A DNA stretch of 64,000 bases. Origin: Pseudomonadota bacterium. Its GTDB lineage: Bacteria > Pseudomonadota > Gammaproteobacteria > Burkholderiales > Thiobacteraceae. Below the pieces are notes generated by a model. That model had not been told where the DNA came from. It did no database searches and saw only the letters and a list, made by a program, of their open reading frames with translations. The position numbers were made by a program, and so were the translations under genes. The DNA is taken from positions 186,001 through 250,000 of the forward strand of contig JAKANO010000001.1 of NCBI GenBank assembly GCA_021812385.1, given 5' to 3'. Of the stretch, positions 1 through 7,712 are shown piece after piece (within the stretch, counting starts at the first letter, position 1; each line of letters begins with the position of its first letter).

Positions 1-1
1 C

Positions 2-1903
2 GTGTTGATCGCGCCGGGCAAAATCACCGATTTTTGCCCCACCTATAACGCCCAAGGTTCGGAATCGGTCGTCAGTCAATTCGACAAGGATGACGTGGAG
101 TTGGCCGGTTTGGTGAAGTTCGACTTTTTGGGCTTGCGCACGCTGACCATCATCGATTGGGCCGTGCGTTTTGTGCACAGCTTAAATCGCAAAGAAGGCG
201 ATGCGCAGTTCAATATCGAAACCATTCCGTTCGACGATGCCGCATCGTTTCGATTGCTCAAGGCGTGCAATACGACCGCGGTATTCCAGTTGGAAAGTCG
301 CGGCATGAAGGATTTGATCCGGCGTCTGCAACCGGATAATTTCGAGGACATCATCGCGCTGGTGGCCTTGTTCCGTCCTGGCCCGCTGCAATCCGGCATG
401 GTGGACGACTTTATCAACCGCAAGCATGGGCGCGCGCGCGTCGATTTCATGCATCCCAATTTGGAAACCGTGCTCAAGCCGACCTATGGCGTGATCGTGT
501 ACCAAGAGCAGGTGATGCAGATCGCGCAGATCCTGGGCGGCTATACGCTCGGCTCAGCCGATTTGTTGCGGCGCGCCATGGGCAAGAAAAAAGCCGAGGA
601 AATGGCCAAGCATCGTTCCATTTTCGTGGATGGCGCGGTGGAGCGCGGCGTCGATCCCAAGCTCGCCACCGACCTATTCAACCTGATGGAGAAATTCGCC
701 GAGTACGGCTTCAATAAATCCCACTCCGCAGCCTACGCCTTGGTCGCGTATCAAACCGCGTACTTGAAAGCACATTATCCGTCGGCGTTTATGGCGGCTA
801 CGCTCACGGCCGATATGGGCGACACCGATAAAGTGTTCAGCTTGTACGACGATTGCCTTACTAACAAGCTGGAGTTGTTGGCGCCGGATGTCAATTACAG
901 TGAATATCGCTTTGTACCGCTGAACGATACACAAATTCGCTATGGCTTGGGGGCGATCAAGGGCACTGGCGAAGCGGCAATCGACTCGATTTTGCAGGCG
1001 CGTCAACAAGGCGGCTTGTTCAAGGATTTATTTGATTTTTGCCGCCGCATCGATAAGCGCATCGTGAATCGTCGCGTGATTGAGGCGCTGATCTGCGCTG
1101 GGGCTTTCGATACGATTACCGATCATCGCGCCAGTCTGATGGCCTCGGTAGGGCACGCCTTGGAAGCGGCGGAACAAGCCGCCAGCAATATTAACCAAAG
1201 CAGTTTGTTTGGCGTTTTGGAAGCGGCGGGCGAGATGGATAACCAGCTTATTGCGACCGAGCGTTGGCCGGAAAAAGAACTGCTGCAGTTCGAAAAGAAA
1301 AGCTTGGGTTTCTATTTTAGCGGCCATCCCTTCGATGCCTACGTGCCGGACATTTCGGGTTTCGTCAAAACCAAGCTGGCGACTTTAGCGCCCAAGCAGG
1401 AAAAACAGCTTATCGCAGGGATTATTTATTCCCTGCGCACACAAATGACGCGGCGCGGGAAAATGGCTTTTGTGGCGCTGGATGACGGTGAGGCGCAAAT
1501 AGAAGTCGCCGTGTTTAATGAGGTGTATGAGCGTCATCGCGATATTCTTCGAGAAGATCAGCTGCTGCTGATCGAAGGCAAGGTCAGCAAGGATGAGTAT
1601 TCGGGCGGCCTGCGTGTTTCCGCCGAATCTTTGTACGACTTGTCCGGGGCGCGTACCCGTTTCGCCAAAGGCATGCGCTTGCAGTTGAATGGTCAGGCCA
1701 ATGCCGCCAAGCTCAAAGAAGTCCTCAGTCCTTACCGCCAAATGAATGAAGATACTGGTTGCCTGGTAACGGTGAGCTATAAAAATAATGATGCGCGCTG
1801 CGAAATGGCTCTCGGCTCCGCTTGGCGCGTGCAATTGCATGAAAATCTCATCAGTTCATTACAAGGCTGGCTTTCAGACGAAAACGTGGCTATACAGTAT
1901 TAA
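2..1903 (+). CDS. dnaE: DNA polymerase III alpha subunit, C-terminal part (5' end outside window)
   Basis: Replicative polymerase catalytic subunit; about 633 of the usual ~1,160 residues are present and the reading frame is open at the window edge, so the PHP domain and most of the palm are missing. Visible parts: the fingers region with the motifs YQEQVMQIAQ, SADLLRRAMGKK and FNKSHSAAYA; a helix-hairpin-helix-like stretch (YGLGAIKGTGEAAI); and a C-terminal OB-fold near residues 455-545 (LIAGIIYSLR through SAESLYDL) that in this family contacts single-stranded DNA. The tail after the OB-fold is normal for proteobacterial DnaE1. The first codon in the window is GTG but is internal, not a start. 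The gene is followed by about 340 bp without a protein gene that holds a candidate small RNA. Identification is secure. Confidence 0.97.
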   Translation: MLIAPGKITDFCPTYNAQGSESVVSQFDKDDVELAGLVKFDFLGLRTLTIIDWAVRFVHSLNRKEGDAQFNIETIPFDDAASFRLLKACNTTAVFQLESRGMKDLIRRLQPDNFEDIIALVALFRPGPLQSGMVDDFINRKHGRARVDFMHPNLETVLKPTYGVIVYQEQVMQIAQILGGYTLGSADLLRRAMGKKKAEEMAKHRSIFVDGAVERGVDPKLATDLFNLMEKFAEYGFNKSHSAAYALVAYQTAYLKAHYPSAFMAATLTADMGDTDKVFSLYDDCLTNKLELLAPDVNYSEYRFVPLNDTQIRYGLGAIKGTGEAAIDSILQARQQGGLFKDLFDFCRRIDKRIVNRRVIEALICAGAFDTITDHRASLMASVGHALEAAEQAASNINQSSLFGVLEAAGEMDNQLIATERWPEKELLQFEKKSLGFYFSGHPFDAYVPDISGFVKTKLATLAPKQEKQLIAGIIYSLRTQMTRRGKMAFVALDDGEAQIEVAVFNEVYERHRDILREDQLLLIEGKVSKDEYSGGLRVSAESLYDLSGARTRFAKGMRLQLNGQANAAKLKEVLSPYRQMNEDTGCLVTVSYKNNDARCEMALGSAWRVQLHENLISSLQGWLSDENVAIQY

Positions 1904-2035
1904 TTTTCTCTTGGTAAAAACTGTATTTAAAAGTTCCAATGTTTTTAATTCATTGATTCTTATGTGCAAATCAAATTATTCTAAAGTTTTGATTTGCCAT
2001 GCCGAAAAATAATTTAAACCAAGCAACAAAATTAG

Positions 2036-2064
2036 TTGCACAGATAATTAAAATATTAGATAAT
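2036..2064 (+). promoter_or_regulatory. Possible sigma-70 promoter of the small RNA
   Basis: TTGCAC (2036-2041) and GATAAT (2059-2064) are separated by 17 bp. The -10 box matches the consensus at five of six positions; the -35 box matches at only three. The predicted start lies near 2071. The surrounding 100 bp are AT-rich. This is a motif reading only. Confidence 0.4.
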
Positions 2065-2070
2065 TCTTAT

Positions 2071-2162
2071 GTCGAATTTAGTTTGAGTAGTTTGTGTTGT
2101 CTCCTCCATCCTCCTCCTTTGGTGGATTTTAAGCGCGGTCCCTAAAACCGCGCTTTTTTTTG
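2071..2162 (+). ncRNA. Candidate small RNA with CCUCC-rich (anti-Shine-Dalgarno) hairpin loop
   Basis: Between dnaE and acyP lies a stretch that folds as a small RNA. At about 2112-2127 the arms TCCATC and GGTGGA can pair (one G-U) and present a loop containing CTCCTCC, complementary to Shine-Dalgarno sequences; another CTCCTCC run sits in its 5' arm. A strong intrinsic terminator (2131-2161) follows directly. A plausible promoter lies upstream, giving a transcript of about 90 nt. The architecture recalls the CCUCC-loop RNAs (CcsR / 'cuckoo' type) known in Alphaproteobacteria, but I do not claim homology. No protein frame with a ribosome site is visible. It could instead be a long dnaE 3' UTR ending in the terminator. 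Confidence 0.5.
2131..2161 (+). terminator. Intrinsic terminator
   Basis: The 9-bp perfect stem AAGCGCGGT / ACCGCGCTT with a seven-base loop is followed by an unbroken T run. It ends the candidate small RNA and any read-through from dnaE. Confidence 0.85.
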
Positions 2163-2243
2163 CCCAAAAATTTCCTTGGTAGTTGCTGTTAAAGTGCGTC
2201 AGAATCTATTCCTTTGAAAATAGGGCTATTTATCGCAGGGAAT

Positions 2244-2540
2244 TCACCGGGTTGGGTGCTGCGAAAACTCTTGGTAATCTCCGTAGCCTTCTGAAATTTC
2301 GACCTGATCAACACGGGCTCCGGGTGGACCGTGGCGCGCCCATTCAATGAGCGATTCGAGCGCTGCAGCCTCTCCTTGCAACATCGCTTCCAATGAACCG
2401 TCTAGACGGTTACGAACCCAGCCAGTAACCTTATATTTTTCTGCTTCCCGGCACATGGAAGCCCGAAAGTAAACACCTTGGACACGTCCGAGGATGATCA
2501 GTCTCTTGCAATTCATGAGATAACCTGTAGTCGAGTCCAT
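2244..2540 (-). CDS. acyP: Acylphosphatase
   Basis: Small cytosolic enzyme that hydrolyses acyl phosphates; 98 residues, the normal family length being about 90. The signature is complete: the phosphate loop GRVQGVYFR (catalytic Arg in VYFR) near residues 18-26 and [13 protein letters not shown] with the catalytic Asn near residue 44. The frame offers two starts, residue 1 and Met9 (MNCKRL); the second would give the more typical length and lose only a short polar leader. It is transcribed toward dnaE and ends about 80 bp from the small-RNA terminator. The gene is divergent from the DsrE-like pair. Confidence 0.92.
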   Translation of the reverse strand: MDSTTGYLMNCKRLIILGRVQGVYFRASMCREAEKYKVTGWVRNRLDGSLEAMLQGEAAALESLIEWARHGPPGARVDQVEISEGYGDYQEFSQHPTR

Positions 2541-2678
2541 AAAATATCGGTAGCATCAGACTATTTACAAACTAAAGATTGTTAGTCATTGTAATGGCAT
2601 GTTTCAAGTTTTATCGTTCTTGAATGGTATTTCTAGGAACTGCATAAATCATTAGTAAATAAAAAGGAGGCAATACAT

Positions 2679-3134
2679 ATGAAAATCAGCTTCAAACGGA
2701 TCGCTTACGCTGGTCTGCTTTCCGCCCTGATTGGCTTGGGCGGATGCGCTTCGGTAGATACCCAGACCGCTAAATCGACTTCCCCAATTAAAACGGTTTA
2801 TCACATTAATGACAGCAAGGTAGCCGGCGCTGCGATGAACAATGTCAAAAACCAATTGAGCGCCGATCCGACTGCGAAAATAGTCGTGGTTACCCATGGT
2901 AAGGGCATCGACTTTTTGCTGGATGGTGCTGCCGATGACAAGGGCAATCCTTACAACATCAAGGTCGAAGAACTGCAAGCCAAGGGCGTGGATTTCCGCG
3001 TCTGCAACAACACCTTGGTATCGCGCAAGATCGATCCCAAAACCGTGTTGCCCGGCGCGCATATCGTTCCATCAGGTGTAGCGGAATTGGGCAAGCTCCA
3101 AAGCACTGAAGGTTTTGTGTACATCAAACCCTAA
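2679..3134 (+). CDS. DsrE-family lipoprotein (paralogue 1)
   Basis: 151-residue exported protein. The N-terminus has a basic start, a hydrophobic core and the lipobox LGGC with Cys23, so it should be lipidated. Residues from about 38 onward form one DsrE/DsrF-like domain (COG1416 type): a TVYHINDS strand, the VVVTHGKGIDFLL segment, and a single Cys in FRVCNNTL, in the place where sulfur-relay DsrE proteins carry a reactive cysteine. A strong AAAGGAGG ribosome site lies 8 bp upstream of the ATG. It is followed after 43 bp by a close paralogue, so the pair looks like a tandem duplication in one operon. The role is unknown; sulfur-related binding in the periplasm is a guess from family and from soeABC nearby. 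Confidence 0.8.
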   Translation: MKISFKRIAYAGLLSALIGLGGCASVDTQTAKSTSPIKTVYHINDSKVAGAAMNNVKNQLSADPTAKIVVVTHGKGIDFLLDGAADDKGNPYNIKVEELQAKGVDFRVCNNTLVSRKIDPKTVLPGAHIVPSGVAELGKLQSTEGFVYIKP

Positions 3135-3177
3135 ACGCTTACATCAAGTCATCATATAAATTATTAAGGAGACAGCA

Positions 3178-3597
3178 ATGACAAAATTTCTCAAAGGTTT
3201 AATAGCAACTGTAGCTTTTCTGGGCCTCAGCACTGCAACACTGGCCGAAACGAAGGTCGTTTATCACATCAATGACAGCGCGGTTGCCGGTCTAGCGATG
3301 AACAATATCAAAAATAACTTGGCCGCCGATCCGACAGCGAAAATTGTCGTGGTCACCCATGGTAAGGGCATCGACTTTTTGCTGGATGGTGCTGCCGATG
3401 CCAAAGGCAATCCCTACAACATCAATGTTGAGGCGCTAGAAGCCAAAGGTGTAGATTTCCGTGTCTGCAACAATACCTTGGTATCACGCAAGATTGATCC
3501 CAAGACCGTATTGCCAGGTGCGCACATCGTCCCATCGGGGGTAGCTGAGTTGGCTAAGCTGCAAGCCAAAGAAGGTTATGTTTATATCAAGCCTTAA
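3178..3597 (+). CDS. DsrE-family periplasmic protein (paralogue 2)
   Basis: 139 residues with a cleavable signal peptide (hydrophobic core then ATLA near residue 23) but no lipobox, so it should be free in the periplasm. The mature part is nearly the same as that of the upstream lipoprotein over about 110 residues, including the HGKGIDFLLDGAAD and VCNNTLVSRKIDPKTVLPGA segments and the single Cys. AAGGAGA lies upstream of the ATG. The two genes therefore deliver one domain to two locations, membrane-anchored and soluble. A bidirectional terminator follows, shared with metG. Function not known. Confidence 0.8.
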   Translation: MTKFLKGLIATVAFLGLSTATLAETKVVYHINDSAVAGLAMNNIKNNLAADPTAKIVVVTHGKGIDFLLDGAADAKGNPYNINVEALEAKGVDFRVCNNTLVSRKIDPKTVLPGAHIVPSGVAELAKLQAKEGYVYIKP

Positions 3598-3616
3598 AGC
3601 ATTGCTTGTTCCAAAC

Positions 3617-3645
3617 AAAAAAGCGGCCATGAGGCCGCTTTTTTG
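3617..3645. terminator. Bidirectional intrinsic terminator
   Basis: The perfect 8-bp stem AAGCGGCC / GGCCGCTT with loop ATGA is flanked by A's on the left and T's on the right, so it works on both strands. It separates the DsrE-like pair from convergent metG. Confidence 0.85.
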
Positions 3646-3653
3646 TTGTGCGC

Positions 3654-5723
3654 TTACTTGACGCGCATTCCCGGTTGCGCACCGGAATCCGGACTCAGGA
3701 TGAACAGTCCCGGGCCTTCGCCGGAAGCGGCCAGCACCATGCCTTCAGATAGGCCGAATTTCATTTTGCGCGGTGCGAGATTGGCCACCATCACCGTCAA
3801 TCGACCGACCAAGGTGCTGGGATCGTAGGCCGATTTAATTCCGGCAAACACTGTGCGCGGTTTTTCCTCGCCGATATCCAGCGTGAGCTTGAGCAGCTTC
3901 TCCGCGCCCTCCACGTGTTCGGCGTTGGTGATTTTGGCGATGCGTAAATCGATCTTGCTGAAGTCATCGATGGCGATAAGGGGCGATTCTGGCATCGTCT
4001 GCTTCGCATCGGTCGGGATGGCGTGATGCACTTGCGCCTCGGCATGACGCGCGGGCGAGTGCTCGGTCGGCGCCAGTGATTCTTTATTGGCAGCGAGCAG
4101 GGCATCGATTTGCTTGGGCTCGACGCGCGTCATCAGGTGCTGATAGGCATTGATCCGGTGGCCGCTAGGAAGCGGCTTGAAGACCCCGGTCCACTGCAGG
4201 GGCGGGATGTTCAGGAAAGCCTCCACCTGTTCCGCAATCCGGGGCAGCACCGGACTCAGATAGAGCGTAAGGTCACGGAACAACGTAAGCGCGGTGGTGC
4301 ATACGCGGTGCAGGTGGTCGTTGTTCGCGGAATCCTTGGCCAGTTCCCAAGGTTTGTTCGTGTCCACGTATTGATTGGCTAGATCGGTCAGCCGCATGAT
4401 CTCGCGCAGCGCCTTACCATATTCGCGCGCGTCGTAGTTCTCGGCGATGGTGGTCGAGGCGGAGGAGAATTCATGCTCGAGGTCAGCCGCTGCGGGGTCA
4501 GTCATCCCCAGCTCGCCGTCAAAACGCTTACTGATGAAGCCCGCGGCGCGGCTGGCGATGTTGACGTACTTGCCGACCAGGTCGCTGTTCACACGCGCTA
4601 CAAAATCATCGAGATTAAGGTCGATGTCTTCCATCGTGCTATTGAGCTTGGCGGCGAAGTAGTAGCGCAGCCATTCCGGGTTCAAGCCTTGCTGCAAATA
4701 GCTCTCGGCGGTGATGAAGGTGCCGCGCGACTTGGACATTTTTTGCCCGCCTACCGTCAGGAAGCCGTGCGCAAAAATCTTGGTCGGGGTGCGATGCCCG
4801 GAGAAGGCCAGCACCGCCGGCCAGAACAGCGCGTGGAACGAGAGGATGTCCTTGCCGATGAAATGATATAGCTCGGGGCTTGCGCCTTCTTTCCAGTAAC
4901 TATCGAAGTCGAGGCCCGTTTGCGCGCACAGATTTTTGAAGCTCGCCATGTAGCCGATCGGTGCATCCAGCCAGACGTAAAAATACTTGCCCGGCGCATC
5001 GGGAATCTCAAAGCCGAAGTACGGGGCGTTGCGCGAGATATCCCAGCTTTGCAGCCCACTATCGAGCCATTCGGCCATTTTGTTGGCGGCTTCATGTTGC
5101 AGGTGGCCGGCGCGGGTCCATTGCTTTAGAAAATCGGCGCATTCGCCGAGCTTGAAAAAATATTGTTCGGTGGTTTTTTTCACTGGCGTGGCGCCGGAGA
5201 CCGTCGAGTAGGGCTTGATCAAATCGGTCGGTGCATAGGTCGTGCCGCAGGCTTCGCAGGCGTCCCCGTATTGATCCTGGGCGTGGCATTTGGGGCATTC
5301 ACCCTTGATGAAACGATCCGCCAGGAACAGTTGTTTATCCGGGTCGTACAGTTGCTCGATGCTGCGAATCTCGATCAGGCCTTTGGCGCGCAGTTTGCGG
5401 TAAATTTCCTGCGACAACTCGCGATTCTCATCGGAGTTGGTCGAATAGTAATTATCGAACGCGATATGGAAGCCTTGAAAATCACGGTAGTGCTCCCCGT
5501 GTGTTTTATCGATCAACTGTTGCGGGGTGATCCCTTCTTTCTCCGCGCGCAGCATAATGGCCGTACCGTGGGTGTCGTCGGCACACACATAGCTGCAGGT
5601 GTGGCCCCGCATTTTCTGGAAGCGCACCCAAATATCGGTTTGGATGTATTCGACCAAGTGGCCAATATGGATGCTGCCATTGGCGTAGGGCAGGGCGGAA
5701 GTGACTAAAATATTGCGTGTCAT
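3654..5723 (-). CDS. metG: Methionyl-tRNA synthetase
   Basis: Charges tRNA-Met in the cytosol. It has 689 residues, close to the E. coli enzyme. The class I signature HIGH is intact (HIGH at residues 19-22) and KMSKS lies at 328-332. A zinc knuckle has Cys143, Cys146, Cys156 and Cys159. The last ~105 residues form the tRNA-binding/dimerisation domain ([23 protein letters not shown]). The join between catalytic core and C-terminal domain is a proline/histidine-rich linker. The gene is divergent from apbC across 206 bp. All catalytic motifs are standard. Confidence 0.97.
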   Translation of the reverse strand: MTRNILVTSALPYANGSIHIGHLVEYIQTDIWVRFQKMRGHTCSYVCADDTHGTAIMLRAEKEGITPQQLIDKTHGEHYRDFQGFHIAFDNYYSTNSDENRELSQEIYRKLRAKGLIEIRSIEQLYDPDKQLFLADRFIKGECPKCHAQDQYGDACEACGTTYAPTDLIKPYSTVSGATPVKKTTEQYFFKLGECADFLKQWTRAGHLQHEAANKMAEWLDSGLQSWDISRNAPYFGFEIPDAPGKYFYVWLDAPIGYMASFKNLCAQTGLDFDSYWKEGASPELYHFIGKDILSFHALFWPAVLAFSGHRTPTKIFAHGFLTVGGQKMSKSRGTFITAESYLQQGLNPEWLRYYFAAKLNSTMEDIDLNLDDFVARVNSDLVGKYVNIASRAAGFISKRFDGELGMTDPAAADLEHEFSSASTTIAENYDAREYGKALREIMRLTDLANQYVDTNKPWELAKDSANNDHLHRVCTTALTLFRDLTLYLSPVLPRIAEQVEAFLNIPPLQWTGVFKPLPSGHRINAYQHLMTRVEPKQIDALLAANKESLAPTEHSPARHAEAQVHHAIPTDAKQTMPESPLIAIDDFSKIDLRIAKITNAEHVEGAEKLLKLTLDIGEEKPRTVFAGIKSAYDPSTLVGRLTVMVANLAPRKMKFGLSEGMVLAASGEGPGLFILSPDSGAQPGMRVK

Positions 5724-5929
5724 AAAAGGAAGCCGAGAGCGAAAGGGCGTATTCTAACGACCCTAGACCTGGATCGCACCATTAATGCTTACAGCGTGTG
5801 CTTACCCTTGAAAATTCAGGGGTTATTCCGAATTTCTGGGGGTAAAAAAATCCCGCACTGGCGGCAAAAACCTTTAAAATCGCTTTTTTTCTCAGTTGAC
5901 CCAGAGATTGTCTCAAGGAGTAGCAAGTA

Positions 5930-7018
5930 ATGTCGATTTCCGAGCTGCAAGTGCAAACCGCGTTGAAGGAACTGATTGATCCGAGTTTGCAAAGAGATTA
6001 CGTCAGTACCAAAGCAGCGCGCAATATCAAAATTGATGGCAATAACGTGACCTTGGACGTGATTCTACCGTTTCCCGCGAATAGTGTGCTCGCCGAGATC
6101 AAGCAACAAGTTGAAGCGAAGATCAAATCGATTCCCGGCATTGGCGCAGTCACGGCGACTGTGTCGTCGAAGATCGTGGCGCATGCGGCGCAGCGCGGCG
6201 TAAAGCCGGTGCCAGGCGTACGCAACATTATTGCCGTCGCTTCCGGCAAGGGCGGTGTGGGCAAGTCCACCACGGCGGTGAATTTGGCGCTGGCCTTGGC
6301 TGCCGAAGGCGCCAAAGTTGGAATCTTGGATGCGGATATCTATGGCCCGTCGCAACCGACCATGCTCGGCATTAGCGGTAAGCCGGAGTCGGCCGATGGC
6401 ACGACCTTGGAGCCCATGATGGGCCACGGTCTGCAAGCCATGTCGATCGGCTTCCTGATCGATGTCGAAACGCCCATGGTATGGCGCGGCCCGATGGTGA
6501 CGCAGGCGCTGGAGCAGTTGCTGAACCAAACCAACTGGCATGACCTGGATTATTTGGTTGTCGATCTGCCGCCGGGTACCGGCGACATCCAGCTCACGCT
6601 GGCGCAGCGCGTGCCGGTGACCGGTGCGGTGATTGTCACCACGCCGCAAGACATCGCCTTGATCGATGCGCGCAAGGGCCTCAAGATGTTCCAGAAGGTC
6701 AATATCCCCATCCTCGGCATCGTCGAGAACATGAGCCTTCATATCTGTTCCAAGTGCGGCCATGAAGAGCGCATCTTTGGCGAAGGCGGCGGCGAGCGCA
6801 TGGGCAAAGACTACGATATCGAAATGTTGGGCGCCTTGCCGCTGGATATTCATATCCGCGAGCAAACCGATTCCGGCAAGCCCAGCGTAGCGGCAGATCC
6901 GAATAGTCGCGTCTCGCAAATCTATAAGCAAATTGCGCGTCGCGTCGCAGTGAAGATCGCCGATTTGGCGCAAGACCATTCGGTAAAATTCCCGAGCATC
7001 GTGATTCAAAACACCTAA
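5930..7018 (+). CDS. apbC: Iron-sulfur cluster carrier ATPase ApbC/Mrp
   Basis: Cytosolic P-loop ATPase that binds and transfers [4Fe-4S] clusters to apo-proteins; 362 residues. The N-terminal ~90 residues are a MIP18/DUF59-type domain, followed by the deviant Walker A GKGGVGKST (106-114), the switch DADIYGPSQ and the DLPPGTGD motif. Near the C-terminal third it has the cluster-binding CSKC pair within HICSKCGHEERIFG. AAGGAG lies 9 bp before the ATG. It sits between metG and dcd, an order common in Betaproteobacteria. A TTTAAAAT box about 55 bp upstream may be part of its promoter. Confidence 0.95.
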   Translation: MSISELQVQTALKELIDPSLQRDYVSTKAARNIKIDGNNVTLDVILPFPANSVLAEIKQQVEAKIKSIPGIGAVTATVSSKIVAHAAQRGVKPVPGVRNIIAVASGKGGVGKSTTAVNLALALAAEGAKVGILDADIYGPSQPTMLGISGKPESADGTTLEPMMGHGLQAMSIGFLIDVETPMVWRGPMVTQALEQLLNQTNWHDLDYLVVDLPPGTGDIQLTLAQRVPVTGAVIVTTPQDIALIDARKGLKMFQKVNIPILGIVENMSLHICSKCGHEERIFGEGGGERMGKDYDIEMLGALPLDIHIREQTDSGKPSVAADPNSRVSQIYKQIARRVAVKIADLAQDHSVKFPSIVIQNT

Positions 7019-7028
7019 GGAGTTAAGG

Positions 7029-7077
7029 GTGAGGCAGGAGGTGTTCGAGGTGTTTCACCTCGCCCCTCGCGCCTCAC
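7029..7077. repeat. Nested inverted repeat in the apbC-dcd spacer
   Basis: Outer arms GTGAGGC (7029-7035) and GCCTCAC (7071-7077) enclose a second perfect hairpin, CGAGGTG / CACCTCG with loop TTT (7046-7062). There is no T run, so it is not an ordinary terminator. It occupies almost all of the 72-bp spacer and ends 14 bp before dcd, which has no evident Shine-Dalgarno sequence. The GGGTGAGGC core recurs in the repeat at 57314-57378. Confidence 0.7.
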
Positions 7078-7090
7078 GCCGCACCAACCA

Positions 7091-7657
7091 ATGAGCATCA
7101 AGTCCGACAAGTGGATCCGCCGCATGGCGCAAGAACACGGCATGATCGAGCCGTTTGAACCGAACCAGGTGAAACAGGTAAACGGCAAGTCGATCGTGTC
7201 CTACGGCACGTCGAGCTACGGTTACGATATTCGCTGCTCCAGCGAATTTAAATTGTTTACCGACATCAATTCCACCATCGTCGATCCCAAAAATTTCGAT
7301 CCAAAATCCTTTGTCGAAGTGCATGGCGAGTCTTGCATCATTCCGCCGAACTCGTTCGCCTTGGCGCGCACCGTGGAATATTTTCGTATCCCGCGCAATG
7401 TGCTGACGATTTGCTTGGGTAAAAGCACCTATGCGCGCTGCGGCATTATTGTTAATGTCACGCCATTCGAGCCGGAGTGGGAAGGCTTTGTGACCTTGGA
7501 ATTTTCCAACACCACGCCGCTACCCGCGCGCATCTACGCCAACGAGGGTGTCGCCCAAGTGGTGTTCTTCGAGTCGGATGAAGAGTGCGAAACTTCTTAC
7601 AAAGACCGCCAGGGAAAATATCAGGGCCAAACCGGCGTGACCCTGCCCAAGATTTGA
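7091..7657 (+). CDS. dcd: dCTP deaminase
   Basis: Converts dCTP to dUTP in pyrimidine deoxynucleotide synthesis; 188 residues, the normal proteobacterial length. Conserved features: SYGYDIRCS near residue 44, the SFALARTVE strand, [10 protein letters not shown] with the catalytic-site Arg/Ser, and [20 protein letters not shown] with the catalytic Glu. The C-terminal [11 protein letters not shown] tail that closes over the nucleotide is intact. It starts 72 bp after apbC behind a nested hairpin and is followed 55 bp later by the decarboxylase gene, so all three may be co-transcribed. Confidence 0.96.
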   Translation: MSIKSDKWIRRMAQEHGMIEPFEPNQVKQVNGKSIVSYGTSSYGYDIRCSSEFKLFTDINSTIVDPKNFDPKSFVEVHGESCIIPPNSFALARTVEYFRIPRNVLTICLGKSTYARCGIIVNVTPFEPEWEGFVTLEFSNTTPLPARIYANEGVAQVVFFESDEECETSYKDRQGKYQGQTGVTLPKI

Positions 7658-7712
7658 ACATCGCTTCAATGTCCTTGCCTGGCCCTTTCAACGCTCCCCT
7701 TTAGGAGGCGCT

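Noticed and set aside
6065..7009. 314-codon minus-strand frame opposite apbC
   Set aside because: Histidine/arginine-rich composition typical of antisense frames; apbC itself is unmistakable.
7029..7077. Intrinsic terminator between apbC and dcd
   Set aside because: Strong stems but no T run on either strand.
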